In this document: piece by piece, positions 36,414-45,158 of the stretch
Position numbering within the stretch: the first letter of the stretch is position 1
Layout: each line of letters starts with the position of its first letter
NCBI RefSeq assembly: GCF_014472395.1
Contig: NZ_JACSZW010000001.1
Location: 434,001 to 498,000 of the forward strand
Direction of reading: 5' to 3'
From: Pedobacter sp. N36a
GTDB lineage: Bacteria > Bacteroidota > Bacteroidia > Sphingobacteriales > Sphingobacteriaceae
DNA length: 64,000 bases
Made by a program: the position numbers and the translations under genes
Notes under the pieces: model-generated
Database searches by the model: none
What the model saw: the letters and a program-made list of their open reading frames with translations, nothing else
What the model was told of the DNA's origin: nothing

Positions 36414-39400
36414 TTATTTAGAAGCCCCAACTTTCCCTAGCGGCGTATTAAGTTTAGAATCAACCACATCCAAGACCAATTCATCGTTAACAACATACAA
36501 ATACAGCCTATATCTCATTGGATTCTCTGGAATGGTCACTTTAACACTTATTCCTTTACCGACCGGTATCATGGATATTGGTTTATTAAATCGATCCACT
36601 TTAGCCAACTTCCATTCAAAACTTAAGTGTTCTGAATTAGCAGCTAATACCCACTGATTACTCTTTTTAAGCATCACCTGATAACTTAGCTGTTGTCCAG
36701 GGAAAGTTCCCAGTGCTGGTTTCAGAATTTTAACCACAGGCTTCGTTGCAGGCAGCGGACCTTTATTCCAGGCATAAAAAAGCTGGGTAAATGCGAGTTT
36801 CTTCCTGCCCTGATCATCTTTTATCCCATCAAGTCTTACCCGGTTTGTTTTTCGTTCATCTTGCCAGTTTGCGATAAATGTACCGACCTGCTTATCCTTA
36901 AGACCATTGTAAGACGAAATTGAAATGTCACTAAAAAAATATGGTGCTTCCAAATTCTTCAACAATTCCGGAACTGCAGCATTAGCACTAACGACGAGAC
37001 CATATAAATCAATTTCAGGAATCACCTTTCTATATCTTTCAATTGTAGAATTCATATGCTCTGAAACCTCAACATCTACAGTAACCGGCCTTTTAGGGTC
37101 TATTTTTTTGATATTAATAATTAACTTTTTAAGCCAAAACAGATAAGCATCCTGTTGATATATTAATTCTGGTTTATAATAGTAGATATCGAGTTTCTGC
37201 AACACCGCATTTCCAATATTCCAGGATTTGATGCTTTCTTCCTCTTTCAAGTCTTGAATAGATGCTAAGATTTTATCACTTAACAAAGTAAGTCCCTTAA
37301 CATCGGATGCAAAATTCAGTTCATCATCGACCCAATATCCATAATGAATATTCATGTTTGTCTTTTTAGCGAGCTTTAATATATTATCATCATAAATATC
37401 CGGCCCATAACGCTTAATCGCATTGATTCCAATCTCCTTCATTTCCCTAAAATCAGCGATCATATCACGCATGGTCACTGTTTGATAATTTTTCGTCCAA
37501 TCCTGACCACGATTATAGTTTATTCCTTTTATCGATTTAAAGGGATGACTGGAATTGCTGAGGGAGGAATTCACACCTGCCGCATTATTAGTATTGGTTA
37601 ATAATGGAGGAGTTTTGGTCAGTATGTTATGATCAGAATTTTTATGATATGTTTTCAACAGTAACTTCATCTCCCCGACTTGCTGTATCCTCCAGTTCAA
37701 CACACCTTCCTTTTCACCTATTGGTACATTTTTATCATAGCCTGAATCAAAAAACAGAAAGCCTTTAATTTCCGGGAACTTGCGTTTTGATTTGAAAGCT
37801 AATTTAAACCATTCCCCTTGTCGGCCGGCAGACACCAATGAACCCATTTCCGCCAACATCACTGGTAATCCAGAGCGAAAAATCGGATTTTGATGAAAAG
37901 GTTTATATAAGTCCTCCATAGATTGCCATACGGCCGATGAATTTAGTTGACCATAATTCAGATTTGTTACTCCTATCCAGTCTACATATTGCTTTCCTGG
38001 AAAATAAGCATCAATGGTTTCAGATTTCCATGGATTCCAAACCCAAATCACATTGTAAACCTCATTTTTTAAAAAATACTGGTGTATATATTTCCAGGCT
38101 GATCGATATTCATCTGGCGTATTGTTACCAATAGGAGACCAGGGATAAGATGGGTTGTCCATTTCATGGGCAAACCTGATATAAACTGGTTTACTTAATG
38201 TTTTAATCTGCTCTGAGAATTTTTTAAGGTATTTATCATAGTCTCCGTTGATGATGTTCTTAAAGACCTTCAGGTCTTTTTTACGCGCTCCATTCATTTT
38301 ATTTTGAGCGAACAGATTCTGCCATGGTTCCCAGGTTACCATAGGAATGGAGCCATTATTGTAAATCGAATCTATAGTTTGCTGCGGAAGGTAACATTGC
38401 GATTGATCTCCCCAGGGAATATAAATTGAAACCAGGTCAAAATGGGTATTAAATACGCCTTGGCGCTCATTCACTTGATTTAATGAAGTTATCCCATTAC
38501 CATTCACTGGCGCAAATATTCCAGTAAGGAAATAATCCTTTTTATGATTTAAAACTGGCAAATCAGCGTTTGTTTCCGTACCGGAAATAGCAAAATAAAG
38601 CACTGAAGAACAAAGCACCACTGTGATCATCAATGCGGTACTGCGTACTCCTGCGTAAATGCGTCGTCTCAAAAACCAAAATCTGATTTTTAATTGCTTA
38701 AGCCCATTCATAAAGCCATTCACATGCGCATGTCCAGCCTTATATGCTCGGAATTGTTGCTGTCTGCTGGCAGCAATATTAAAACACATAATGAGGCTAT
38801 TTAAACCCGCAAAACCTGCCATAATAATATTATAAGGATTCCAGTCATAATATAACCCGTAAACAATTGCAGCCAGAGACAAGACAAGTATGATTAAATT
38901 AGGCACATTTAGTGGCCAATTATTCGCTTCATTACCATCTTTAGGTGTTGGAACATAAGGGACTTTTTTTCCAACAATAGTATATATCAATCCTAAAATG
39001 AAGATCCACCAGGTACCAATCATCAATAGTCCACCCACCACATGAAAGCCACGTTCTTCGTCTTCCATGACCCATAATTGTACAAAATGACGAATTAAGA
39101 GCGTCATCGTGACCAAGGGCAGGATAGTGAGTCCAAAAGTAGTAATGCTCATATTGATAGGGCTTACATCAAAAAACAAAGAAACTATAGGGATCAGGAA
39201 GTTAATCAAATAAATTACCCCGGAGAAATAATGCAGGGGGATGACTGCATAATGCAACTTTTGCTGCCAGGTGAAGCCCTTAAAAAGTTTCGGATATGCG
39301 GTGACCAATAGATCAAAAACTCCCCTGGACCATTTCAGCTGTTGCTTAAAGTACGCGGATAAAGTAGAGGGAACCAAGCCCCTAGCCAATACCTGAGGCA

Positions 39401-40229
39401 CATAGACCGACTTCCATCCTTTCGAATGGAGCTGCATTGCCGTATGCATATCTTCTGCCAGGCCTGCGGCATGCCCACCAATAGACTCCAGTGCGGCACG
39501 CCTGAAAGTACAGTTGGCACCAATGGCAAGAACAGTCCCGTATTTGTTCATGGTCATCATCATCGGTCCATAGAACTGATAGGTTTGCTGTGCAGCACCT
39601 TTAGCAATTAGGTTCTCATCGTTATTACTGTAGGCCTGTACAATTTGGACAAAGCCAATTTCAGGATCATTAAAATGGTTGACGATAGGATCTAGAAAAT
39701 TGGGCATTGGAACATGATCCGGATCTAAAACTACACAAAGCTCTCCAGAAGAAAAACTTAAGGCATTGTTGATATTTCCAGCTTTTGCATTGATTTTCTT
39801 TGTTCGGGTGACATGATGAATTCCTAGTTTGTCACAGAAATCCTTCAAATAGGGATCATTTGCTTCGTCACATAAATAGGTTTCATGAGGGTAAGTGATG
39901 GCTTTAATTGCAATCAGCGTTTCTTCAATCATTTCATAGGGTTCACCTGCACAAAATGTAGTGAAAATATCTACCGTATAAATCTTAGTTGTTTCGGGTG
40001 TTTTAGGAATGGTAATAAAGAAGTAATGAATCCATTCATGAATCGTTTTAATACTCATAAAAATAAATGTAGTGAGCAACAACCCATATAATAAGGGGGA
40101 GCCTACAATGGACGGATCCAACATGTTACGTAGAAAATAAACGATACAAATTAGTCCAACAATAATCATCAGTCTGAGCGTAAATCGCTCTTTTTTTGTT
40201 GGAGGAGAAGGGACTTTAACTACTTTCAT
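36414..40229 (-). CDS. Membrane GT2 synthase fused to a GH26-like domain and a degenerate glycosidase domain
   Basis: 1271 residues. Two N-terminal TMs (about 18-36, 43-62), then a cytoplasmic BcsA-type GT2 domain (80-310): D121 in CDEAND, D169-x-D171 in LDPDH, E259/D260 in LAEDMH, and QQLKW at 296-300 (K instead of R in the QxxRW motif). Six TMs follow (330-560). The extracytoplasmic part holds a GH26-like barrel (about 570-860) with acid/base E689 (RFAHEMDN) and nucleophile E794 (MLAEMGS). After a Ser/Asn-rich linker comes a second barrel (898-1165) related to the next gene but with GNA (A1008) for GNE and SDIS for TEWG, so probably inactive, and a C-terminal beta domain. A processive polysaccharide synthase with its own trimming or binding domains is inferred. 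It overlaps the upstream gene by 4 bp. Confidence 0.88.
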   Translation of the reverse strand: MKVVKVPSPPTKKERFTLRLMIIVGLICIVYFLRNMLDPSIVGSPLLYGLLLTTFIFMSIKTIHEWIHYFFITIPKTPETTKIYTVDIFTTFCAGEPYEMIEETLIAIKAITYPHETYLCDEANDPYLKDFCDKLGIHHVTRTKKINAKAGNINNALSFSSGELCVVLDPDHVPMPNFLDPIVNHFNDPEIGFVQIVQAYSNNDENLIAKGAAQQTYQFYGPMMMTMNKYGTVLAIGANCTFRRAALESIGGHAAGLAEDMHTAMQLHSKGWKSVYVPQVLARGLVPSTLSAYFKQQLKWSRGVFDLLVTAYPKLFKGFTWQQKLHYAVIPLHYFSGVIYLINFLIPIVSLFFDVSPINMSITTFGLTILPLVTMTLLIRHFVQLWVMEDEERGFHVVGGLLMIGTWWIFILGLIYTIVGKKVPYVPTPKDGNEANNWPLNVPNLIILVLSLAAIVYGLYYDWNPYNIIMAGFAGLNSLIMCFNIAASRQQQFRAYKAGHAHVNGFMNGLKQLKIRFWFLRRRIYAGVRSTALMITVVLCSSVLYFAISGTETNADLPVLNHKKDYFLTGIFAPVNGNGITSLNQVNERQGVFNTHFDLVSIYIPWGDQSQCYLPQQTIDSIYNNGSIPMVTWEPWQNLFAQNKMNGARKKDLKVFKNIINGDYDKYLKKFSEQIKTLSKPVYIRFAHEMDNPSYPWSPIGNNTPDEYRSAWKYIHQYFLKNEVYNVIWVWNPWKSETIDAYFPGKQYVDWIGVTNLNYGQLNSSAVWQSMEDLYKPFHQNPIFRSGLPVMLAEMGSLVSAGRQGEWFKLAFKSKRKFPEIKGFLFFDSGYDKNVPIGEKEGVLNWRIQQVGEMKLLLKTYHKNSDHNILTKTPPLLTNTNNAAGVNSSLSNSSHPFKSIKGINYNRGQDWTKNYQTVTMRDMIADFREMKEIGINAIKRYGPDIYDDNILKLAKKTNMNIHYGYWVDDELNFASDVKGLTLLSDKILASIQDLKEEESIKSWNIGNAVLQKLDIYYYKPELIYQQDAYLFWLKKLIINIKKIDPKRPVTVDVEVSEHMNSTIERYRKVIPEIDLYGLVVSANAAVPELLKNLEAPYFFSDISISSYNGLKDKQVGTFIANWQDERKTNRVRLDGIKDDQGRKKLAFTQLFYAWNKGPLPATKPVVKILKPALGTFPGQQLSYQVMLKKSNQWVLAANSEHLSFEWKLAKVDRFNKPISMIPVGKGISVKVTIPENPMRYRLYLYVVNDELVLDVVDSKLNTPLGKVGASK

Positions 40230-41551
40230 TTATCCGTTACGACATAAAAAGGTGTATTACAGGTAGAGAAGTTACCATGATCATCATAAATGGTAGCAAA
40301 AACACGGTATGGACCCTCTATGCCGGGTGCCACAAAATTATGCTCCAAAAATCGATCTGTTTTGATTTGCTGAATTAAAGGCTGGAGCTTTTTATCATTA
40401 TGAAGGTTGTTTTTTTTATACCAATCTTCAGGATATACCTCCCATTTAACATATTTAATTTTATCCTGATTCAGCAGGATTACCTTGGCTGAAAAAGTTT
40501 GTCCGGCCGACAAAAGGATATTATCCCTTGCGCCCCGCTCATTTAAAAGCATGTGTTTTACTTGAGGGAATGGAGATTCAAGATGTTTCCCTGTCCACAA
40601 ATATTTCATGGCATCAACAACCTGTGATCTCCCATTGTGCTCATCAAACATACTAAACCAGGACTGGGTTCCCTCCTGTTTATTCCCCCAGAAAAATGCA
40701 AATGCGCCTAGAAAACCAGGACCTTCCTTAGGCATATATTTTATAAAGCGCTCCTGATACTGCTCCGCCTTCTTAGTACTGGTATCTTCAATATAGGCGC
40801 CCCATGCTGTTTGTGCGGTTCCTTCCCAAGGACCATCAGCTCCCCATTCTGTGACCATAAATGGACCATTCCAAAACCAGGAAACACTTTTAAGGTCATC
40901 TTTCAGGTAGGTTATTCTACCAAAAATATTGAAGGAAATGAGGTCAAGATTACAGCGTGTAATGAGGTTAAAAATGTATTTTTTATTGAAATTTAAAACG
41001 GTAGTGGTAATGGGATGATCCGGATCATCCTGGTGAATCATCTCTGTAAGTTGATTAAAAGCCTTATAAAAACTATGGTATGATGGTCTAAAAGGAAAAT
41101 CTAGCTCATTACCAATACACCACATCAGCACTGAGGGATGATTTTTATATTTATTTACAACTGCTTTAAATGCGCGGTACTGGCGCTGCACTTTTGCTGA
41201 ATCAGCGTAAAATTCCGTATAATCACTATTAAAAACTGGTAGGCCTACGATTACCGCGATCTGATGAGTTGCTGCACTATCCAGAATCACAGACAGTCCT
41301 GTGGTATCCCAAACTCGAATCGTATTCCCACCCATTTCTTTTAAAGTATGGAAATGGGCATTTCCGGCAGCGCCTTTGATTTCGTAAGGTTTACCCTCCC
41401 TATACAATCTGTACTTGCCCTCGATAGTTCTGATCTGCACCTTTCCTGAAGCAGTATCCGCTGGCTGGCGGCACCCTGAAAAAAATAAAACCATCAACAA
41501 GTTTAAAACACTAAACTTAACAAACGGATACTTTCCATCCAAAATTGACAT
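40226..41551 (-). CDS. Lipoprotein glycoside hydrolase (GH2/GH5-like TIM barrel)
   Basis: 441-residue lipoprotein (FFSGC, C27). One TIM barrel (about 38-340): KPYEIKGAAGNAHFHTLKEMGGNTIRVWDT, acid/base E149 in MWCIGNELDF, nucleophile E235 in MVTEWGADGPW, then a beta-sandwich tail (about 350-441, GPYRVFATIYDDHGNFSTCNTPF) that matches the C-terminal domain of the GT2 fusion. No jelly-roll precedes the barrel. Its stop overlaps the start of the GT2 gene (ATGA), so the pair is translationally coupled and probably acts on the same polymer, cleaving or editing it during export. Substrate unknown; a beta-linked glucan or mannan is the default guess. Confidence 0.88.
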   Translation of the reverse strand: MSILDGKYPFVKFSVLNLLMVLFFSGCRQPADTASGKVQIRTIEGKYRLYREGKPYEIKGAAGNAHFHTLKEMGGNTIRVWDTTGLSVILDSAATHQIAVIVGLPVFNSDYTEFYADSAKVQRQYRAFKAVVNKYKNHPSVLMWCIGNELDFPFRPSYHSFYKAFNQLTEMIHQDDPDHPITTTVLNFNKKYIFNLITRCNLDLISFNIFGRITYLKDDLKSVSWFWNGPFMVTEWGADGPWEGTAQTAWGAYIEDTSTKKAEQYQERFIKYMPKEGPGFLGAFAFFWGNKQEGTQSWFSMFDEHNGRSQVVDAMKYLWTGKHLESPFPQVKHMLLNERGARDNILLSAGQTFSAKVILLNQDKIKYVKWEVYPEDWYKKNNLHNDKKLQPLIQQIKTDRFLEHNFVAPGIEGPYRVFATIYDDHGNFSTCNTPFYVVTDK

Positions 41552-41570
41552 ACCTAATAATTAATTAGGT
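41552..41570. promoter_or_regulatory. Palindrome abutting the start codon of the GT2 operon
   Basis: ACCTAATAATTAATTAGGT is a perfect 7-bp inverted repeat with a 5-bp centre, directly upstream of ATG 41551 where the ribosome-binding region should be. It may be an operator or an mRNA hairpin that hides the start. Confidence 0.6.
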
Positions 41571-41615
41571 GAATATAATCAATAACTGCCAATTTAATAC
41601 CCTGTAATCTTCAAC

Positions 41616-41630
41616 AGTACCTAAGGTACT
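41616..41630. promoter_or_regulatory. Second palindrome sharing the ACCTAA half-site
   Basis: AGTACCTAAGGTACT is a perfect 7-bp inverted repeat around a central A, 45 bp upstream of the first palindrome. Both contain the hexamer ACCTAA, suggesting two binding sites for one dimeric regulator. Confidence 0.5.
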
Positions 41631-41742
41631 ACTTTACAGCCAAATAATATTCGGGATGAATTACTTAAAATATTTTTCATTATACAACAATTAAAGAAAG
41701 GTGTAGTTCCTAATGGAAGCACACAAAAATTCCAGATATACT

Positions 41743-42781
41743 TTACAAGCTTTCCGACGTCTTTCTGGAAGCATTGTAGGGAATCCATGCACTCCACAAT
41801 ATGAGCGTTGCAATTACCGCCACCATCACTGTTCCTTTGGCCGTAAAAGCACAAAGTATATCTAACATGAGGGCAATAAAGCCTAATGAAAATGAAACGA
41901 CCTGCAGTCCAAACTTATTTTGTCTTTTGATTTCTGCAGCTTCCTTTTCATCCACTACAATCACCTTTGCATCTCTTACTGCTTTAAGCAGATGTAAATC
42001 CAGGTACTCAGTACTTACCTTACCTTTTGCAGCAGCATATATTTCATAGGCCAATAATAGGGCAAAAGGCAGCAATACGCCCAGCAGCACTTCATTTGCA
42101 CGACTCAGTTTGTCATCTGTCAGCAGTGGCAGTACGATCTTAAATATTACGTTTACTGCCAAACTGATCATGGTAATGAAAATGGTCGCTTTACCTGTAA
42201 TGCGTTTCGAAAACAACGCCCAGATTGGCGGTGCCAATAAAGGAACACCAGTAATGGCGCCAACGCTCAATGTAAATTCTTCAATTCCACCGATATATGG
42301 AACAATCAGTGCAATCAAAATCATTCCGAAACCGAAGCACCAGGAAGAGGTACGTGCCACCTTCATTAATTTCTCATCGGATGCCCCAGGATGTCACTGG
42401 GATCAGTGGGAATTCAAGTGAAGAACCTACCAACTTGGATACAGAATACAATACTGAACCTTTAATAAACAACCATACCAGCATGAAAATATAGATAAAA
42501 CCCTTCTGCACATTCTCTCCTAGTCTATCTTTTATAAATTCAGCCCCGGTCAGGTTCCCTGTTCCTTTCCATTTAGGGGCGATGTACAATCCAGTCACCA
42601 ATCCGCCAATGCACATTGTCCACTGAATGGTCACTGCTACCCAGCCATATTTATAGGCAATAGATCCCCAAGCCACAAAAGTACCGGCTGAGAAGAAAAT
42701 ACAACGATAACTGTGGTGTCTATTACGGAGTTCATATAGTTTATTTAAAATTATAAATTCTTCACTGTTTTGCGGCAACAC
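41743..42781 (-). pseudogene. Sodium:solute symporter remnant (internal deletion, lost start)
   Basis: Two adjoining frames encode parts of an SSS-family transporter. 42374-42730 gives TMs 2-3 (FFSAGTFVAWGSIAYKYGWV, VTGLYIAPKWKGTGNLTGAEFIKDRLG); 41743-42387 gives the C-terminal helices (ASDEKLMKVARTSSWCFGFG, IEEFTLSVGAITGVPLLAPPIWALFSKR, LLLAYEIYAAAKGKVSTEYLDLHLL). The middle part (about TM4-TM9) is missing at a junction near 42380 where the frame also changes, and the first TM is lost upstream near 42735, where the sequence runs into the SGNH remnant. SSS proteins with this tail are usual next to glycan catabolic genes. Not functional. Confidence 0.8.
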
Positions 42782-43097
42782 TTCTTAAATAGGCGGCAAA
42801 ATCAGCAGGAACTTCTTTTGGCTGATATTTTAGTTTTTCGGGCGACAGTTTAAATAAAATGGCGTAACAGATTAAAGAGCCCAGGTATCTTCCGGATTCA
42901 TTGGCGTGGTTAGGATCGAATACCAATGCATTGTCTTTCCAATAATAGCCCATGTTTAATGAATTGGTCTGGATGGGAAGGTTTGGTGCAACCGCATGGT
43001 CAGCATCAAAATTCATGTCTTTTGTAAATCGAAATTCCTGATCTGTAGCAACCGTATTAAAAGCATCTCCGCAAATAAAGTCGTTTGGATACTGGTC
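42762..43097 (-). pseudogene. SGNH/DUF4886-like hydrolase, C-terminal remnant
   Basis: Reads DQYPNDFICGDAFNTVATDQ (from 43097) and continues through NLPIQTNSLNMGYYWKDNAL to HANESGRYLGSLICYAILFK and a stop at 42762. The HxNxxGRYL segment resembles the catalytic His block of SGNH/GDSL hydrolases of the DUF4886 type. There is no N-terminus: the remnant begins about 12 bp after the SusC remnant stops. Family call is tentative. Confidence 0.55.
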
Positions 43098-43108
43098 GTT
43101 TTAACACG

Positions 43109-44456
43109 CTAATAGCCGTTATCATCGCTCACAAAATTGATGATATTATCATTGGCACGATTTGGCGTTATAAAATCTGTGCCGGGCCAATATGGCACCC
43201 AATTTGGCTGGTACAGAAAGAGGTGACTATTGAGCTCATTCATACTCCGGTAAGGAAATGATTGTCATCAAAGCGTGCGGCCAAATTCATTCCAACTTTA
43301 AAATTATCGCTGACTTGTACATCTACATTTGACCGCAAATTATATTGTTTGACTTTAGTTGATCCAAACATATACTGCCCATCCTGCATCACTTCACCAA
43401 ATGAAAGAAAGTATTGTGTACCATCACTACCACCAGAAACAGAAAGATCAGTTCTGTGCTGAGGAGTCCATTTTTTCACAATGAAGTCATACCAGTTAAA
43501 ATTGGCATAACTGGGATCTGTTCCGGCTTTAAATTTCTCCAGCTCCTCCGCAGTATACTTTGCAGGGCGACCCTCTCCTGCTTCAATTTCATTATAAACA
43601 TTAAAAAAGGTATAAGAATCTGCCATTACAGGATTTCTTGTAGGCCGTGTAAAACCCTGATTAAATAATAAATTAATAGTAGGTGCCGCATTAGCACTTC
43701 CGCGCTTAGTGGTCACCAATATAACTCCGTTAGCTGCGCGCGCGCCGTAGATTGCCGCTGACGCATCTTTAAGCACTGAAATACTTTCAATATCATTCGG
43801 GTTGATTTGTCCCAAACCACTCCGCTCCACCCTATCAATAATAAGAGCACAGATGAATTCCCCGTTGTACTGCGTCCACGAATACTGATTGAAGGATTGT
43901 CACGTCCTGGTTCACCCGCCCGATTATTAATGATCACACCCGGTAAACGGCCAGCTAATGAATTTGCCACATTAATGGAAGGACTTTTAACAATCTCACT
44001 GCCCTTAACGGATACTACAGAACCGGTAACAGTTGCTTTTTTCTGCGTACCATAACCAACAACCACTATTTCATTCAGGTTTCCTGCAACCGCCTCCATG
44101 GAAATATTAATAATGGTATTAGATTTAAGCGCTACTTCTTTTATTTGATAGCCAACAACAGAAAAAACCAGGGTACCAGAGTTTTGAGGTACATTCATAT
44201 GATAATCACCATCAGCATTTGTCGCAGTAGTTGCCCCGGTTTCTTTGTGGCGTACCGTGGTTCCGGGAATTGGCATCCCCTGTTCGTCTGTCACTTTTCC
44301 TTTGATCGTTATCAGTTGGTAGGTCGAACGCATTAGGTCTCCGGCAGCATGTGCTGTGGTCAGTGTACTGGAAATGGCGACATTCCCATAGAAGAAGGCC
44401 ATTCCAAGCAGCAGAACCTTCCGCCAATCAGCGATTTGTAGAAATCTTTTTTTCAT
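43109..44456 (-). pseudogene. SusC N-terminal fragment with two frameshifts
   Basis: Starts at ATG 44456 (MKKRFLQIADWRKVLLLGMAF) with a CarboxypepD_reg-like domain (IKGKVTDEQGMPIPGTTV), then VVGYGTQKKATVTGSVVSV and [20 protein letters not shown] one-base shift near 43838 moves it into a second frame ([33 protein letters not shown], to AARFDDNHF). A second shift near 43255 leads to NELNSHLFLYQPNWVPYWPG and a stop at 43109. About 430 of an expected 1000 or more residues remain; the barrel and the partner SusD are absent. Clearly a decayed PUL transporter. Confidence 0.88.
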
Positions 44457-44512
44457 AATTATTTCGTTTAATATTTGGTTAGCAACAGTTTGCAATTTGA
44501 CAGGATGTATAA

Positions 44513-44543
44513 AAACACATAGGTTGGTTTTATCTATGTGTTT
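44513..44543. promoter_or_regulatory. 10-bp inverted repeat upstream of the SusC remnant
   Basis: AAACACATAG (44513-44522) and CTATGTGTTT (44534-44543) form a perfect inverted repeat with an 11-bp spacer, 57 bp upstream of the former SusC start. Probably an operator or leader hairpin of the dead locus. Confidence 0.5.
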
Positions 44544-44611
44544 GCATACTGCTTCGAATACATCAAAAGTATTGACAGTTAAAATCTGCCGTATATCTTA
44601 AATTGACTTTT

Positions 44612-44701
44612 TTTTATACTTTTTGATAAATCATATTTTAGGAATCCAGGACCTTAGAACAAACTGCATTCTGTACATCAGAAATATCAAAAAGTATAAA
44701 A
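44612..44701. promoter_or_regulatory. 17-bp perfect inverted repeat pair
   Basis: TTTTATACTTTTTGATA (44612-44628) and its exact reverse complement TATCAAAAAGTATAAAA (44685-44701), separated by 56 bp, in the region upstream of the SusC remnant. The length and exactness argue for paired regulator sites or the ends of a small lost element. Confidence 0.55.
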
Positions 44702-45158
44702 TATTATCATTTATTTACTGTCGAGCGCTAATGGAAACCTATAGTTTTGAAATAATAGAACCTCATTTATGAAAAGCGAATTAAGCCTAAACCAGAAATA
44801 ACAATATAAAAGAGATGGTTTTTTAATAATTGAAGACTTTTTATCACCAGAAGAACCCTATTTATAATCAAAAAAAAGCCGTTCTTCTCATCGAAAAACG
44901 GCTTTTTAAGCAGTGAGCCATGAGGCAAGCTTCGAAACATTTCCTTTCTGATTACGCCTAATAGCACATTTAGCCTCCTAAATGATTTGATTTATTAAAC
45001 CTGGGTATCTATCCATAAAGGAACTAACAACAGGATAACCCTAATTATAAGATAATTAAAGCTGGCGATATTACTGGTGTGCTTAAGATATTACTTGTGC
45101 ATCACAGAGGCAAAGCAGCGCCTCAATGAACGCATATCAAGCAATGGCTATGGTCCCT
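44702..45158. other. Non-coding region
   Basis: 457 bp between the former SusC promoter region and the end of the 45159-46850 gene. The only clear structure is the terminator at 44871-44907; short reading frames here lack family signatures. Confidence 0.4.
44871..44907. terminator. Bidirectional intrinsic terminator
   Basis: AAAAAAAGCCGTT paired with AACGGCTTTTT across a 13-nt loop, with A/T runs on both sides. It probably ends the transcript of the ECF-controlled SusCD operon (minus strand), about 250 bp beyond its last gene. Confidence 0.75.

Noticed and set aside
44767..44967. 66-codon frame near the terminator
   Set aside because: It is read straight through the intrinsic terminator hairpin and has no domain or ribosome-binding signal.
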